Source: Methylomonas rhizoryzae (GTDB lineage Bacteria; Pseudomonadota; Gammaproteobacteria; Methylococcales; Methylomonadaceae). From it: DNA of 64,000 nucleotides. The notes below the pieces were generated by a model, which was not told the DNA's origin, searched no databases, and saw only the letters and a program-made list of their open reading frames with translations. Location of the stretch: the NCBI RefSeq assembly GCF_008632455.1, contig NZ_CP043929.1, positions 992,001 to 1,056,000 on the forward strand, written 5' to 3'. Shown here in pieces: positions 37,561-45,733 of the stretch (its first letter is position 1; every line of letters starts with the position of its first letter). The position numbers were made by a program, and so were the translations under genes.

Positions 37561-38718
37561 TCAACCGGCATTTTCCGCAATAACTTGTCGAATCAATTGT
37601 TCCGCAGCCTCCAGTTCCCGCTCGAAAACATCGGTGCGGTAGGCTTCGTGATTCAAATCTATCGCGTTTGCAACCGGTGTTATCGAGTCGGAGCCGACGT
37701 AAACCCGGGTTACAGTCGACAGCCCCGGTTGCAAGGGTTGGGCGCGCAAGTCGTCGGCATTCAAGGCAATTCGCACTTGCAGGCGCTCCGCCACATGGAT
37801 GAAATTGCCGGTGGCGTTATCGGCCGGCAATAGCGCGAACGTACTGCCGGTGGCCGGATTGATGCCTTGTACCCGGCCACGGTATACCCTCTGGGCTTGC
37901 TGGGCGTCGATGCGAATCTCGGCCGGTTGACCGACGCGTATCGGTGCGGCCTGGGTTTCCAGAAAATTGGCCTCCACCCATACCTGATCCAACGGGACAA
38001 TGACCAGCAACGGCGTGCCCGGATTTAAACGGTCGCCGACGTGCACTTTGCGCTTGGCAACGTAACCGGATACCGGAGCAATCACGTTTTGCCGGCTATA
38101 GTCCAGGAAAGCGCGTCGCAGCCGGCTTTTGGCGCGTTCGACCGCCGGGTGTTCGCCGGGCTCGGACCGGCCTAATTGGGCGAGCAAGCCTTGCCGTTCC
38201 GCCTCGGTTTCACGCAGGCCGGCGATCAATTCCTCAATGTTATCTTCAGCATTTTGCACGTCCTGCTCGGCGGCGGCACCGTCCGCGACCGCGATCGACA
38301 AGCGCGCCAAGTCGTGTCGTACCCGTTGCAGAGCCGCTTGTTTGGCGTCGGCACGATGCGTTAAGGCTGCGAGTTGAGCTTTTAGGGCCATGACGTTGCG
38401 TACCGCTTCCGCCAGTTCGGCTTGGGCCTGTTGCAAAGCGATCAGCGCCTGGGCGCCGTCCAATCTGACCAAAATATCGCCTTTGTGAACCTTTGAGGTG
38501 TTTTCCGCCAGGACTTCGACGACCGTACCTTCGCTTTGATTTTTTACCGTAATCAAATGTCCGGCAACGAAAGCGTCGTCGGTGCCGACCCAATCGCGCT
38601 GATCCAACCACCAAAATAATAATGCAGTGATTGCGACGACAGTCAGTGTGGCTGCCAGGGAAACTAGACGGCGCTGGCGTTGACGCAGGATTTCGCGCGG
38701 ACGGATTTTTTTATGCAT
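37561..38718 (-). CDS. EmrA/HlyD-family membrane fusion protein
   Basis: The protein has 385 residues. One N-terminal membrane anchor (about 18-40) precedes a biotinyl-lipoyl-like half motif (GTDDAFVAGHLITVKN), a long alpha-helical hairpin (about 95-205) and a beta-barrel domain (ENVIAPVSGYVAKRKV-like region, about 215-240). It links the MFS pump to the outer-membrane channel. It is the last gene of a four-gene operon read from 42697. Confidence 0.9.
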   Translation of the reverse strand: MHKKIRPREILRQRQRRLVSLAATLTVVAITALLFWWLDQRDWVGTDDAFVAGHLITVKNQSEGTVVEVLAENTSKVHKGDILVRLDGAQALIALQQAQAELAEAVRNVMALKAQLAALTHRADAKQAALQRVRHDLARLSIAVADGAAAEQDVQNAEDNIEELIAGLRETEAERQGLLAQLGRSEPGEHPAVERAKSRLRRAFLDYSRQNVIAPVSGYVAKRKVHVGDRLNPGTPLLVIVPLDQVWVEANFLETQAAPIRVGQPAEIRIDAQQAQRVYRGRVQGINPATGSTFALLPADNATGNFIHVAERLQVRIALNADDLRAQPLQPGLSTVTRVYVGSDSITPVANAIDLNHEAYRTDVFERELEAAEQLIRQVIAENAG

Positions 38719-38742
38719 GGCTTAGGCCTGGTGTTGAGATCG

Positions 38743-40248
38743 TTACGGCAAATGCGGTGTGCCGTTGCTTTCGGCCAGGTTCGGCGCATCGCTTACCTTG
38801 ACGGAATCGGCGTCGTAGCCGCCGCCCAAGGCTTTGATCAAGCCGACCGACACCTTTCTTTGTGCGACTTCGAGACCAAGCAGCACCAAGTGCTCTTGAT
38901 TTTCGGCAATGCGGGCTTGTAAAACCTGAAGCCGGTCGGCCAGTCCGGACTGGAGCAAACGTGCGGCCAGCCGGCTTCCGGCTGCGGCGGCTTCCAACTT
39001 GGCACGTTGTTCGTTGCGGCGGGCGGCGAATTCTCGCCAGCGACTCAAGCCGTCGGCGACTTCTTGCACCGCGTGCAATAGCGCCGCGTTGTAGCGTTCG
39101 ACTGCGGCGTCGTAGGCGGCTCGACGGTCAGTTAGTTTGGCTCGCAGCAGGCCGCCTTCGAAAATCGGCAATTCTATGGCCGGCCCGACCGCGTAGGCCA
39201 AGCTGGCGCCTTGCAATACAAGGTCCGTCAGGCTGACGCTATGTAAACCGCTGAACGCGTAAAGGTTGACGTCCGGGTAAAAAGCGGTTTCGGCGACCAT
39301 GACGTCCTCGGCGGCGGCCTCCGCTTGCAGTCTGGCGGCGCTCAGGTCGGGGCGCTTCGACAACAAGCGTAAAGGCAAATCGGTCGGTAGATGTAAAAGT
39401 GCAGCTGCCGTGTTAGGCCTAATGGTCAGCGCCTGCCCCCAATCGGCGCCTCGCCCGGCCAGCACGGCCAAACGGTTGCGTTGCGTTTCGGTCGTGCCGT
39501 GCAAGCGGGCCAGTTCTTGCGCGGCCTCACTCAGCGCGATTTCGGCTTGCAGCGTCGGGGCGTCGCCGCTAAGTCCGGCCCTGCGCTTTGCCTGCTGCAA
39601 AGCCAGCAAGCCTTGCCGGTCCGCCGCAATCCGTTCCGCCAGCTGTGTTTGCGCTAGGCTGGTTTGTAAGTCGAAATAGCAAGCGGTCAGTTCGGCGGTA
39701 AGCAGCAGGCGCGCGTCTGCCAGTTCCGCCGCGCCGGCCAACGACCGGTCGACCGCGCTTTGCAGCGCGGCGCGGTCGTGGCCCCAAAAATCCAGGTGGT
39801 AGCGCAACACCAAGGGATTGATCAGCAGTTGTCGAAAATGCTCGCCGGCCAGCTTGGCCTGAACGCTGTTGGCGGAGAAGCGTTGCGCGCTGAAACCGAG
39901 ACTGGACTCCAGCGTCGGATATAACTCGGCGCCGCGTGCGTCCACCAGGGCTTGCGCTTGTGTCAGCCGAGCAGCGGCGATATGGATGTTCGGGTTATCG
40001 CTTAAGGCGGTGGCGATCAGCCGGTCCAGTACCGGATCGTTGAACTGCCGCCACCAGTTTTGTTCCGGCCACGCCCGCTTGGCGGTGGCTTCGGTGCCGG
40101 CTAGGTCAAGGGTTTGTCGAATGGCGGGCATGCCTTTCATGCGGGCAGGCGTGTCGCCGTTACTGCCGAGCCGGGCGCAGGCGCAACACAGGCAGGACAA
40201 CCAGATTGCGGCCCAGACACGGCTCGGCAGCCGGGTAAGCGGCGGCAT
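38743..40248 (-). CDS. NodT-type outer-membrane efflux lipoprotein
   Basis: This 501-residue TolC-family protein has a lipoprotein signal (LSCLCCACARLGS, acylated Cys near 22-24) and two outer-membrane efflux repeats. PNIHIAAARLTQAQALVDA is near residue 92 and RPDLSAARLQAEAAAEDV near 305. Its start overlaps the MFS stop by one base (TGATG). It completes a tripartite pump with the adjacent MFS and EmrA-type genes. Confidence 0.92.
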   Translation of the reverse strand: MPPLTRLPSRVWAAIWLSCLCCACARLGSNGDTPARMKGMPAIRQTLDLAGTEATAKRAWPEQNWWRQFNDPVLDRLIATALSDNPNIHIAAARLTQAQALVDARGAELYPTLESSLGFSAQRFSANSVQAKLAGEHFRQLLINPLVLRYHLDFWGHDRAALQSAVDRSLAGAAELADARLLLTAELTACYFDLQTSLAQTQLAERIAADRQGLLALQQAKRRAGLSGDAPTLQAEIALSEAAQELARLHGTTETQRNRLAVLAGRGADWGQALTIRPNTAAALLHLPTDLPLRLLSKRPDLSAARLQAEAAAEDVMVAETAFYPDVNLYAFSGLHSVSLTDLVLQGASLAYAVGPAIELPIFEGGLLRAKLTDRRAAYDAAVERYNAALLHAVQEVADGLSRWREFAARRNEQRAKLEAAAAGSRLAARLLQSGLADRLQVLQARIAENQEHLVLLGLEVAQRKVSVGLIKALGGGYDADSVKVSDAPNLAESNGTPHLP

Positions 40249-41813
40249 CAGATTTCCTCCGCGACGACTTCAGCCGCTAATTGCGACAATGCCGGTTGTG
40301 CGCCGGCTTCGTTGGGCTTGCGCGGCGGATGGGCAAACCAAACCAAGGCTGCCAGCGTCAGGAAAGCGCAGCCGGCCAGCCAGTAGGCGTCGCTGATGCT
40401 GCGAATTTGTTGGGCTTGCGTGACCAGTTTGGCAAACTTGGCGAAGGCCGCCGCGTCGCTGTAACCGGCGTCGACTAAGCGTTGCAATGCGGTAAAGTCG
40501 GAGTGGTTTTCGGCGAATCTGTGCAGGTGCAGCGGGGTCCGGCGATACAGCACGATGGCTTGCAAGGAGATGCCGAATCCACCGGCCGCTATGCGCAAAA
40601 AGTTCGCCAATTCCAAGGCCTGCCAGTGCCGTTCCGCCGGTAAATCGTGCAACATCAATCGCGTCAGGGGCACGAAAAAACTGCCCAGGCAAATGCCCTC
40701 CCACAATTTCGCCCAAAACAGCCGGTCGAAAGCGGCCGGATCGTCGAATCGGCCGAGCCAAAAATACACGGCGGAGAAAGCGGTAAGGTTGATGCTGGCC
40801 AGTAAGCGGGCGTCGGTGCGATTGACGATTTCGTGCATTATGCCGGCGGTCGGCTTGGCGAATATGGCCATCGGTAAAAATACCAGGCCGGCCAGCAACG
40901 ACGAATAACCCAGCGTGACTTGCAGTTGCACGATCAACATCGATAGCAAGCCTTGAAACATCAGAAACCCACAGCACAAGGCGACAACGCCTATCGCGAC
41001 ATTGCGTCGTTCGAATAGGCGAATGTCGATATAGGGATGTTTGACCCGCGCTTCCCACCAGATCCAGAAAACCAAACTGGCGACGGAGAACCCGGCTACT
41101 GCCGAAAGGTAGGGCGAGTTGCCCCAGTCACTATCGTTGCCTTGGTTCAATAAGGTTTGCAGACCGAGCAGGGTGCAGGCCGCGAGGGCAAAGCCGACGC
41201 TATCGAAGCGGCGGCGTATCGCACGGCTGCCGCGAGCGTACAGCAAAGCGCCGATGCAGGCGGCAATGCTCAGCGCCAGCGCGATGTTGAGCCGGAACAG
41301 CCAGCGCCAGCCCACGCTATCCGCTATCCAGCCGCCTAAAGGCGGGCCCAGGGTAAACGGTGTGAGGGTGACCAGATTCCAAACCCCGATACCCAGAGAT
41401 TTTTGCCGTTCCGGGTATTCTTTGAGCAGCAGCGATTGGCCGATAGGCAGGCTCACGCCGCCGGAAAAACCTAAAAGAATACGCGCACTTAGATAAGGCA
41501 GCAGCGAGGTAGCGTAGGCGCAGCAAGCCGAGCTCAGTGCAAAAACCAGGCACGAGGCGATGAAAGGTCGGTATTCGCCGATGCGTCGGGAAAGCCAACC
41601 GCCGACCGGATAACCCAACGCCAGGCCTATCATGTAATCGGTCTGGGTCCAGGCCGCGAAACTGAGCGGAATGCCCAAGCCGCCGGCAACCCTGGGCAGC
41701 ATGGCGATATAGGCGCCGGCGTTGAATACGACCAACGCATGGCCGCCGCCTAAGCACAGGTTGAAGAGTAAAAAGCGCCAGCCGCGTAGGCGCTTGAAAT
41801 AAACCCCGCTCAT
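40248..41813 (-). CDS. MFS multidrug efflux transporter, EmrB/DHA2 (14-TM) type
   Basis: The protein has 521 residues from the ATG at 41813 (MSGVYFKRLRGWRFLLFN); the frame runs further upstream into the lipoprotein gene without family match. About 14 membrane spans are visible, and the motif-A-like GYPVGGWLSRRIGEYRPF lies near residue 70. It is a proton-driven drug or solute exporter. The start overlaps the lipoprotein stop (ATGA). Confidence 0.9.
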   Translation of the reverse strand: MSGVYFKRLRGWRFLLFNLCLGGGHALVVFNAGAYIAMLPRVAGGLGIPLSFAAWTQTDYMIGLALGYPVGGWLSRRIGEYRPFIASCLVFALSSACCAYATSLLPYLSARILLGFSGGVSLPIGQSLLLKEYPERQKSLGIGVWNLVTLTPFTLGPPLGGWIADSVGWRWLFRLNIALALSIAACIGALLYARGSRAIRRRFDSVGFALAACTLLGLQTLLNQGNDSDWGNSPYLSAVAGFSVASLVFWIWWEARVKHPYIDIRLFERRNVAIGVVALCCGFLMFQGLLSMLIVQLQVTLGYSSLLAGLVFLPMAIFAKPTAGIMHEIVNRTDARLLASINLTAFSAVYFWLGRFDDPAAFDRLFWAKLWEGICLGSFFVPLTRLMLHDLPAERHWQALELANFLRIAAGGFGISLQAIVLYRRTPLHLHRFAENHSDFTALQRLVDAGYSDAAAFAKFAKLVTQAQQIRSISDAYWLAGCAFLTLAALVWFAHPPRKPNEAGAQPALSQLAAEVVAEEI

Positions 41814-42697
41814 TTCAGGGCTAGCGGTGGGGTAGCCGGCACAACATGCCAGCCTAAGTCGTCGAATGCGCGAGCCAGCAAACGCTCGCCCAGTTCGGAG
41901 ATAAGCTTTTTGAAGGCTGCGCCGTCGGTTTGCAGCGAATGCAGCGCCGCATCGTCGACACAATAAGAATCGGCCGCGGTGCGTGCCAGGACCCGGCCGG
42001 TTTTCGGGTTGATCAGTTTCAGCATCACCTGCAACGATACTTGACCGGCAAAAATTCGATAACGGTTTACTCCGATTTCCACAACGGCGTCGTAACCGTG
42101 CAGCTCGCTGTAACGGCTGTCGGTGTCCGCCTGCGCGTACCAATTTTCCACTGCGCGGCGCCAGTGCTGCAGTTGTGCGTTCCGTTCCGACTTGACGATC
42201 GGCAGCGGGCGAATATCGCGATGGACGCGGCTGTGTAGCCAATGGTCCGATAAATTGGCGCGAGCGATTTCGGCCAAAACGACGGTCGGCGTCCAGATGG
42301 GGGCCGGTCCACTCGCTTGCTCCGCTGCCGTTACTAGCGTGAAGGTATCGAGTTCGTTCGGGGCGATGGCTCCGGCAATGACGATGCCGCCGGCATTGCG
42401 GTACAGGTGCCGCTCCGGGTCTAGCGGCATGGCCATGTTGCGGTAGTGCGCATAAGCCGGTATCCGGTCTTCAATGGGGTCGGGCTCGATGTCCAGCGGC
42501 GGCGTTTCCAGCGCCACAATCAGCACGGATTGCAGTTTGCTGAGTTCCGCTTCCGGCAGGCGGACAGCCGGTGTCCGGCAACCGGTCAATAAACAAGCCA
42601 AAAGCACATACCGGGCGGATCGGGTTGTCACTGCGAGTAGTTGGCCGATTCCGGATCTAACCGCGTCGGCTGGCGTTAAACGGTGGGTGATCGGCAT
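41810..42697 (-). CDS. Putative lipoprotein of unknown function, first gene of the efflux operon
   Basis: The protein has 295 residues. A lipobox-like LLTGC at about residue 40 follows a rather long N-terminal extension, so the true start may be a later codon. The body is soluble, with two Cys-poor alpha/beta-like halves; I do not recognise the family. The translational overlap with the MFS gene implies co-expression. It may be a periplasmic accessory of the pump. Confidence 0.72.
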   Translation of the reverse strand: MPITHRLTPADAVRSGIGQLLAVTTRSARYVLLACLLTGCRTPAVRLPEAELSKLQSVLIVALETPPLDIEPDPIEDRIPAYAHYRNMAMPLDPERHLYRNAGGIVIAGAIAPNELDTFTLVTAAEQASGPAPIWTPTVVLAEIARANLSDHWLHSRVHRDIRPLPIVKSERNAQLQHWRRAVENWYAQADTDSRYSELHGYDAVVEIGVNRYRIFAGQVSLQVMLKLINPKTGRVLARTAADSYCVDDAALHSLQTDGAAFKKLISELGERLLARAFDDLGWHVVPATPPLALK

Positions 42698-42787
42698 ATC
42701 GGCTCTCCGCAGCTGGTTCGGGAATTTGATAGCGATTCACTATAGGTAGAGCCTTTGTATAAGTAAAACGATATTTATTAGACTTTC

Positions 42788-42806
42788 GTATCGATAATGT
42801 CGATAC
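42788..42806. promoter_or_regulatory. Candidate LysR-regulator operator
   Basis: The perfect inverted repeat GTATCGA-TAATG-TCGATAC ends seven bases before the LysR ATG, in the 116-base region divergent from the efflux operon. It has the T-N11-A form that LysR regulators favour. Confidence 0.5.
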
Positions 42807-42813
42807 TAAATCC

Positions 42814-43674
42814 ATGGACATTGACCAAATCAAAACGTTTTTAAGCGTCGCCGCCAACGGCAGCTTTCTGGAAGCGGCCAATCGTTTATACGTCACTCAA
42901 TCCACGGTCAGTACCCGCATCCAGCGTCTGGAAGCTTATCTGGGGGTGCAACTGTTCGTGCGTAACCGGGCCGGCGCCGGTTTGACCCTGGCCGGCAAGC
43001 GCTTTTTGCGGCACGCCAAAACCTTGTTGTTGACTTTGGAGCAAGCCAGGCACGACATCGGATTGCCTAGCCGATATAGAGCCAGCGTGAGCATAGGCGC
43101 CCGGATTGCCTTGTGGGAAGGCTTGCTGCCGCGATGGATAGGCGAAATTCGCAGGACGATGCCGAACATATCGTTGCGTAGCGAGATCGGTTTCGAGGAG
43201 GATTTGATGCGCGGTTTGGTCGAGGGCAGTATCGACATCGGCTTGATGTACACCCCGCAGCATAACCCGGCCTTGATCATCGAGCATTTGTTCGACGAGA
43301 TTTTGGTGCTGGTCGGCAGCGATCCCTATCGGCCGTGGCCGAACGACGATTACATCTATGTGGATTGGGGGCCGGGTTTTTATGCTCAGCACAGCAATAG
43401 TTACCCGAATCCGGAGCGTCCGGGACAATGGGTGAATATCGGTTGGTTGGCGGTGCAATTGGTGTTGTGCAACGGCGGATCCTGCTTTTTGCCGATTCGC
43501 TTGGCCGAGCCGTGGTTGGCGGCCGGCAAATTGTTTTTGCTACAGGACGGCGCCGGTTTCCGCTTGCCGGCCTATATGGTTTCGCAACGAGACGGCGATG
43601 CCGAGGTGCTGACGCCCATATTGCAGCGCTTTCGCGCTTTAGCCGCGCTGGAAAGCCAAAAACGCCAGAGTTAG
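42814..43674 (+). CDS. LysR-family transcriptional regulator
   Basis: The protein has 286 residues. An N-terminal winged helix-turn-helix (about 1-60, FLEAANRLYVTQSTVSTRI) and a periplasmic-binding-like effector domain (about 88-280) are visible. It is divergent from the EmrAB/NodT-type operon and is its likely regulator. The effector is unknown. Confidence 0.92.
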   Translation: MDIDQIKTFLSVAANGSFLEAANRLYVTQSTVSTRIQRLEAYLGVQLFVRNRAGAGLTLAGKRFLRHAKTLLLTLEQARHDIGLPSRYRASVSIGARIALWEGLLPRWIGEIRRTMPNISLRSEIGFEEDLMRGLVEGSIDIGLMYTPQHNPALIIEHLFDEILVLVGSDPYRPWPNDDYIYVDWGPGFYAQHSNSYPNPERPGQWVNIGWLAVQLVLCNGGSCFLPIRLAEPWLAAGKLFLLQDGAGFRLPAYMVSQRDGDAEVLTPILQRFRALAALESQKRQS

Positions 43675-43768
43675 CGTTTCCGGTTTCGGTTCTAGCAAGT
43701 TCCGCGCGACCCGTCGTGGATGAGTCCCGTCGCTTATCAGTCACGCCGAGGATGCCGCCGCTCGCGTG

Positions 43769-43814
43769 TTGACAATCAATCGATTGATTGATATGGTTTC
43801 AATCGATCGATTGA
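43769..43814 (+). promoter_or_regulatory. TetR-gene promoter with two palindromic operators
   Basis: A TTGACA (43769-43774), N17, TATGGT (43792-43797) promoter overlaps an 18-base perfect palindrome CAATCAATCGATTGATTG (43773-43790). A second palindrome TCAATCGATCGATTGA lies at 43799-43814. Centres are 25 bases apart. The layout suggests repression by the TetR-family protein encoded directly downstream. Confidence 0.72.
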
Positions 43815-43840
43815 TTGAATACCGGACGCGGCGAAAGTAC

Positions 43841-44500
43841 ATGGGCAATGACAAGACGGACAATAAGGAGGGGGGCGACGCGCGTAGCCGGTTAGTGAGC
43901 GCGGCGCTCAAATTGTTTGCCGAAAAAGGCTATGAAGGCGCCTCCACCCGGCTGATTTGCGAAGCGGCTAACGTCAATATATCGGCGATTCGCTATTACT
44001 TCGGCGATAAAGCCGGCCTATATCGGGCGGCGTTCACCGAACCTATGGGCGAGACCCGCTGCGGGGGCGATGTCCGTGCTTATGCCGATATGCCGTTGCC
44101 GGAGTTGTTGCGCCGCTTCTTTACCGAATTTCTGGAACCCTTCAAAAAAGGCGAAGAACTGAAGCTGGTCATGAAGCTGCATTTCCGGGAAATGGTCGAG
44201 CCGACCGGTGCTTGGCAGCAGGAAATCGATGCGGAGTTAAAACCGCAGCACGACGCGCTGGTATCGCTGCTGCAAAAGCATTTGCAGTTAGAGCAAGCCG
44301 ATACCGACCTGCACCGCTTGGCATTCGCCATTGTCGGCATGGTAGTGCATTTTTACGTCGGTCAAGACATCCTGACCGCAATAGATTTGCCGTTAGTGGA
44401 TACGCCCGAGGCTATCGACACCTTGGCCGACAGATTGAGCGGCTTCGCCCTGTCGATGATAGAAGGCGAAGCGGCCCGGCGCAGGCAATCCCTGGAGTAA
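43841..44500 (+). CDS. TetR-family repressor (CerR-like C-terminal domain)
   Basis: The protein has 219 residues from ATG 43841 (MGNDKTDNKEGG). The frame extends to a TTG at 43766, but that would translate the operator. The helix-turn-helix is at about residues 18-62 (GYEGASTRLICEAANVNISA). The C-terminal ligand domain resembles CerR-type regulators of RND pumps. It precedes a membrane fusion protein and an RND pump on the same strand and probably represses them and itself. Confidence 0.9.
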   Translation: MGNDKTDNKEGGDARSRLVSAALKLFAEKGYEGASTRLICEAANVNISAIRYYFGDKAGLYRAAFTEPMGETRCGGDVRAYADMPLPELLRRFFTEFLEPFKKGEELKLVMKLHFREMVEPTGAWQQEIDAELKPQHDALVSLLQKHLQLEQADTDLHRLAFAIVGMVVHFYVGQDILTAIDLPLVDTPEAIDTLADRLSGFALSMIEGEAARRRQSLE

Positions 44501-44617
44501 TCCAGCTTATTTCCATTAGCGGCGCGCCCGGATGTCGGTACGACGGGGTGCCATGAAATTCGTCGAATCGCCAGCGAACCAAGTTCGCGGATAAAGGTCA
44601 GCTTCACTGGAGGATTT

Positions 44618-45733
44618 ATGACCATCAGCAAAATCGTTATATCGTTGACCCTAGTATTGATGCTGTTAGGCATCGGTTTAGCGGTCGGCAACAACCAAAA
44701 GCAACCGGTGCAATCAGAGCCGGCAAACGTGGCGAATCCCGCGCTGAGCGTGACTATCGTCCAACCGCAAATGCGGCAGATGCCTAATCGCCTGACGGCT
44801 AACGGTTCTATCGCCGCCTGGCAGGAAGCCGTGATCGGCGCGGAAATCGGCGATTTGCGTCTGGCGGCGGTCAAGGTGCAAGTTGGCGAATTCGTGAAGA
44901 AAGGGCAGGTACTGGCCGATTTTGCGGAAGAAAGCGTGTTGGCCGACCTGGCGCAAGCCCGGGCTTTGGTAGCCGAGGCCGAAGCGAATCTGGCCGAAGC
45001 GCAGGTCAATGCGGAACGTGCCAGAAAAGCCTCGCTGTCAGGGGCTTTTAGTGCGCAGCAAGTCGATCAATATACTACTGCGGCCAAAACCGCGGCGGCC
45101 AAACTGCAATCGGCTCACGCCCAGTTGCAGATTCAGCAGTTGCGCTTAAAGCACACCAAGGTGCTGGCCAGCGACGACGGTGTCATCTCTTCGCGCTCCG
45201 CGACCTTGGGTGCGGTAGCTACCAATGGTCAGGAATTGTTTCGTTTGATTCGGGGCAATCGGCTGGAATGGCGCGGCGAAGTCACCGCCGCCGAAATGAC
45301 CCGGTTGCGGCCGGGCGTCGGCGTTACGGTCGAGGTCCCCAACGTCGGCAGCGTGACCGGGACGCTACGATTTTTAGCACCGACCTTGGACGAACAAAGC
45401 CGAAACGGCTTGGTTTACGTGGATTTGCCCGATGCTGCGGCCAAAGGTTTGCGGGCCGGCATGTTTGCCCGCGGCGAATTCGCATTGGGGGATAGCGCCG
45501 CCTTGACCGTGCCGCAAGACGCCTTATCGTTACGGGAAGGCTTTTCTTACGTGTTTCGGGTCCACGCGCACAGCCAAGACCAGGCCCAAGTCGAGCAAGT
45601 CAAAGTCCAAATCGGCCGCCGGGACGGCAACCATTTGGAAATTCTGGCCGGTTTGCAAGCCGACGATAGGCTGGTCGCGTCGGGCGCGTCATTTTTAGCC
45701 GACGGCGATAACGTCAGGGTGGTCATGCCGTGA
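44618..45733 (+). CDS. RND efflux membrane fusion protein
   Basis: The protein has 371 residues. An N-terminal hydrophobic segment (about 5-24) is followed by lipoyl halves, a coiled hairpin (about 110-175, AQARALVAEAEANLAEAQV) and barrel and membrane-proximal domains. It is the periplasmic adaptor of the pump encoded next, with which it overlaps by four bases. It has a GGAGG site before the ATG. Confidence 0.92.
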   Translation: MTISKIVISLTLVLMLLGIGLAVGNNQKQPVQSEPANVANPALSVTIVQPQMRQMPNRLTANGSIAAWQEAVIGAEIGDLRLAAVKVQVGEFVKKGQVLADFAEESVLADLAQARALVAEAEANLAEAQVNAERARKASLSGAFSAQQVDQYTTAAKTAAAKLQSAHAQLQIQQLRLKHTKVLASDDGVISSRSATLGAVATNGQELFRLIRGNRLEWRGEVTAAEMTRLRPGVGVTVEVPNVGSVTGTLRFLAPTLDEQSRNGLVYVDLPDAAAKGLRAGMFARGEFALGDSAALTVPQDALSLREGFSYVFRVHAHSQDQAQVEQVKVQIGRRDGNHLEILAGLQADDRLVASGASFLADGDNVRVVMP

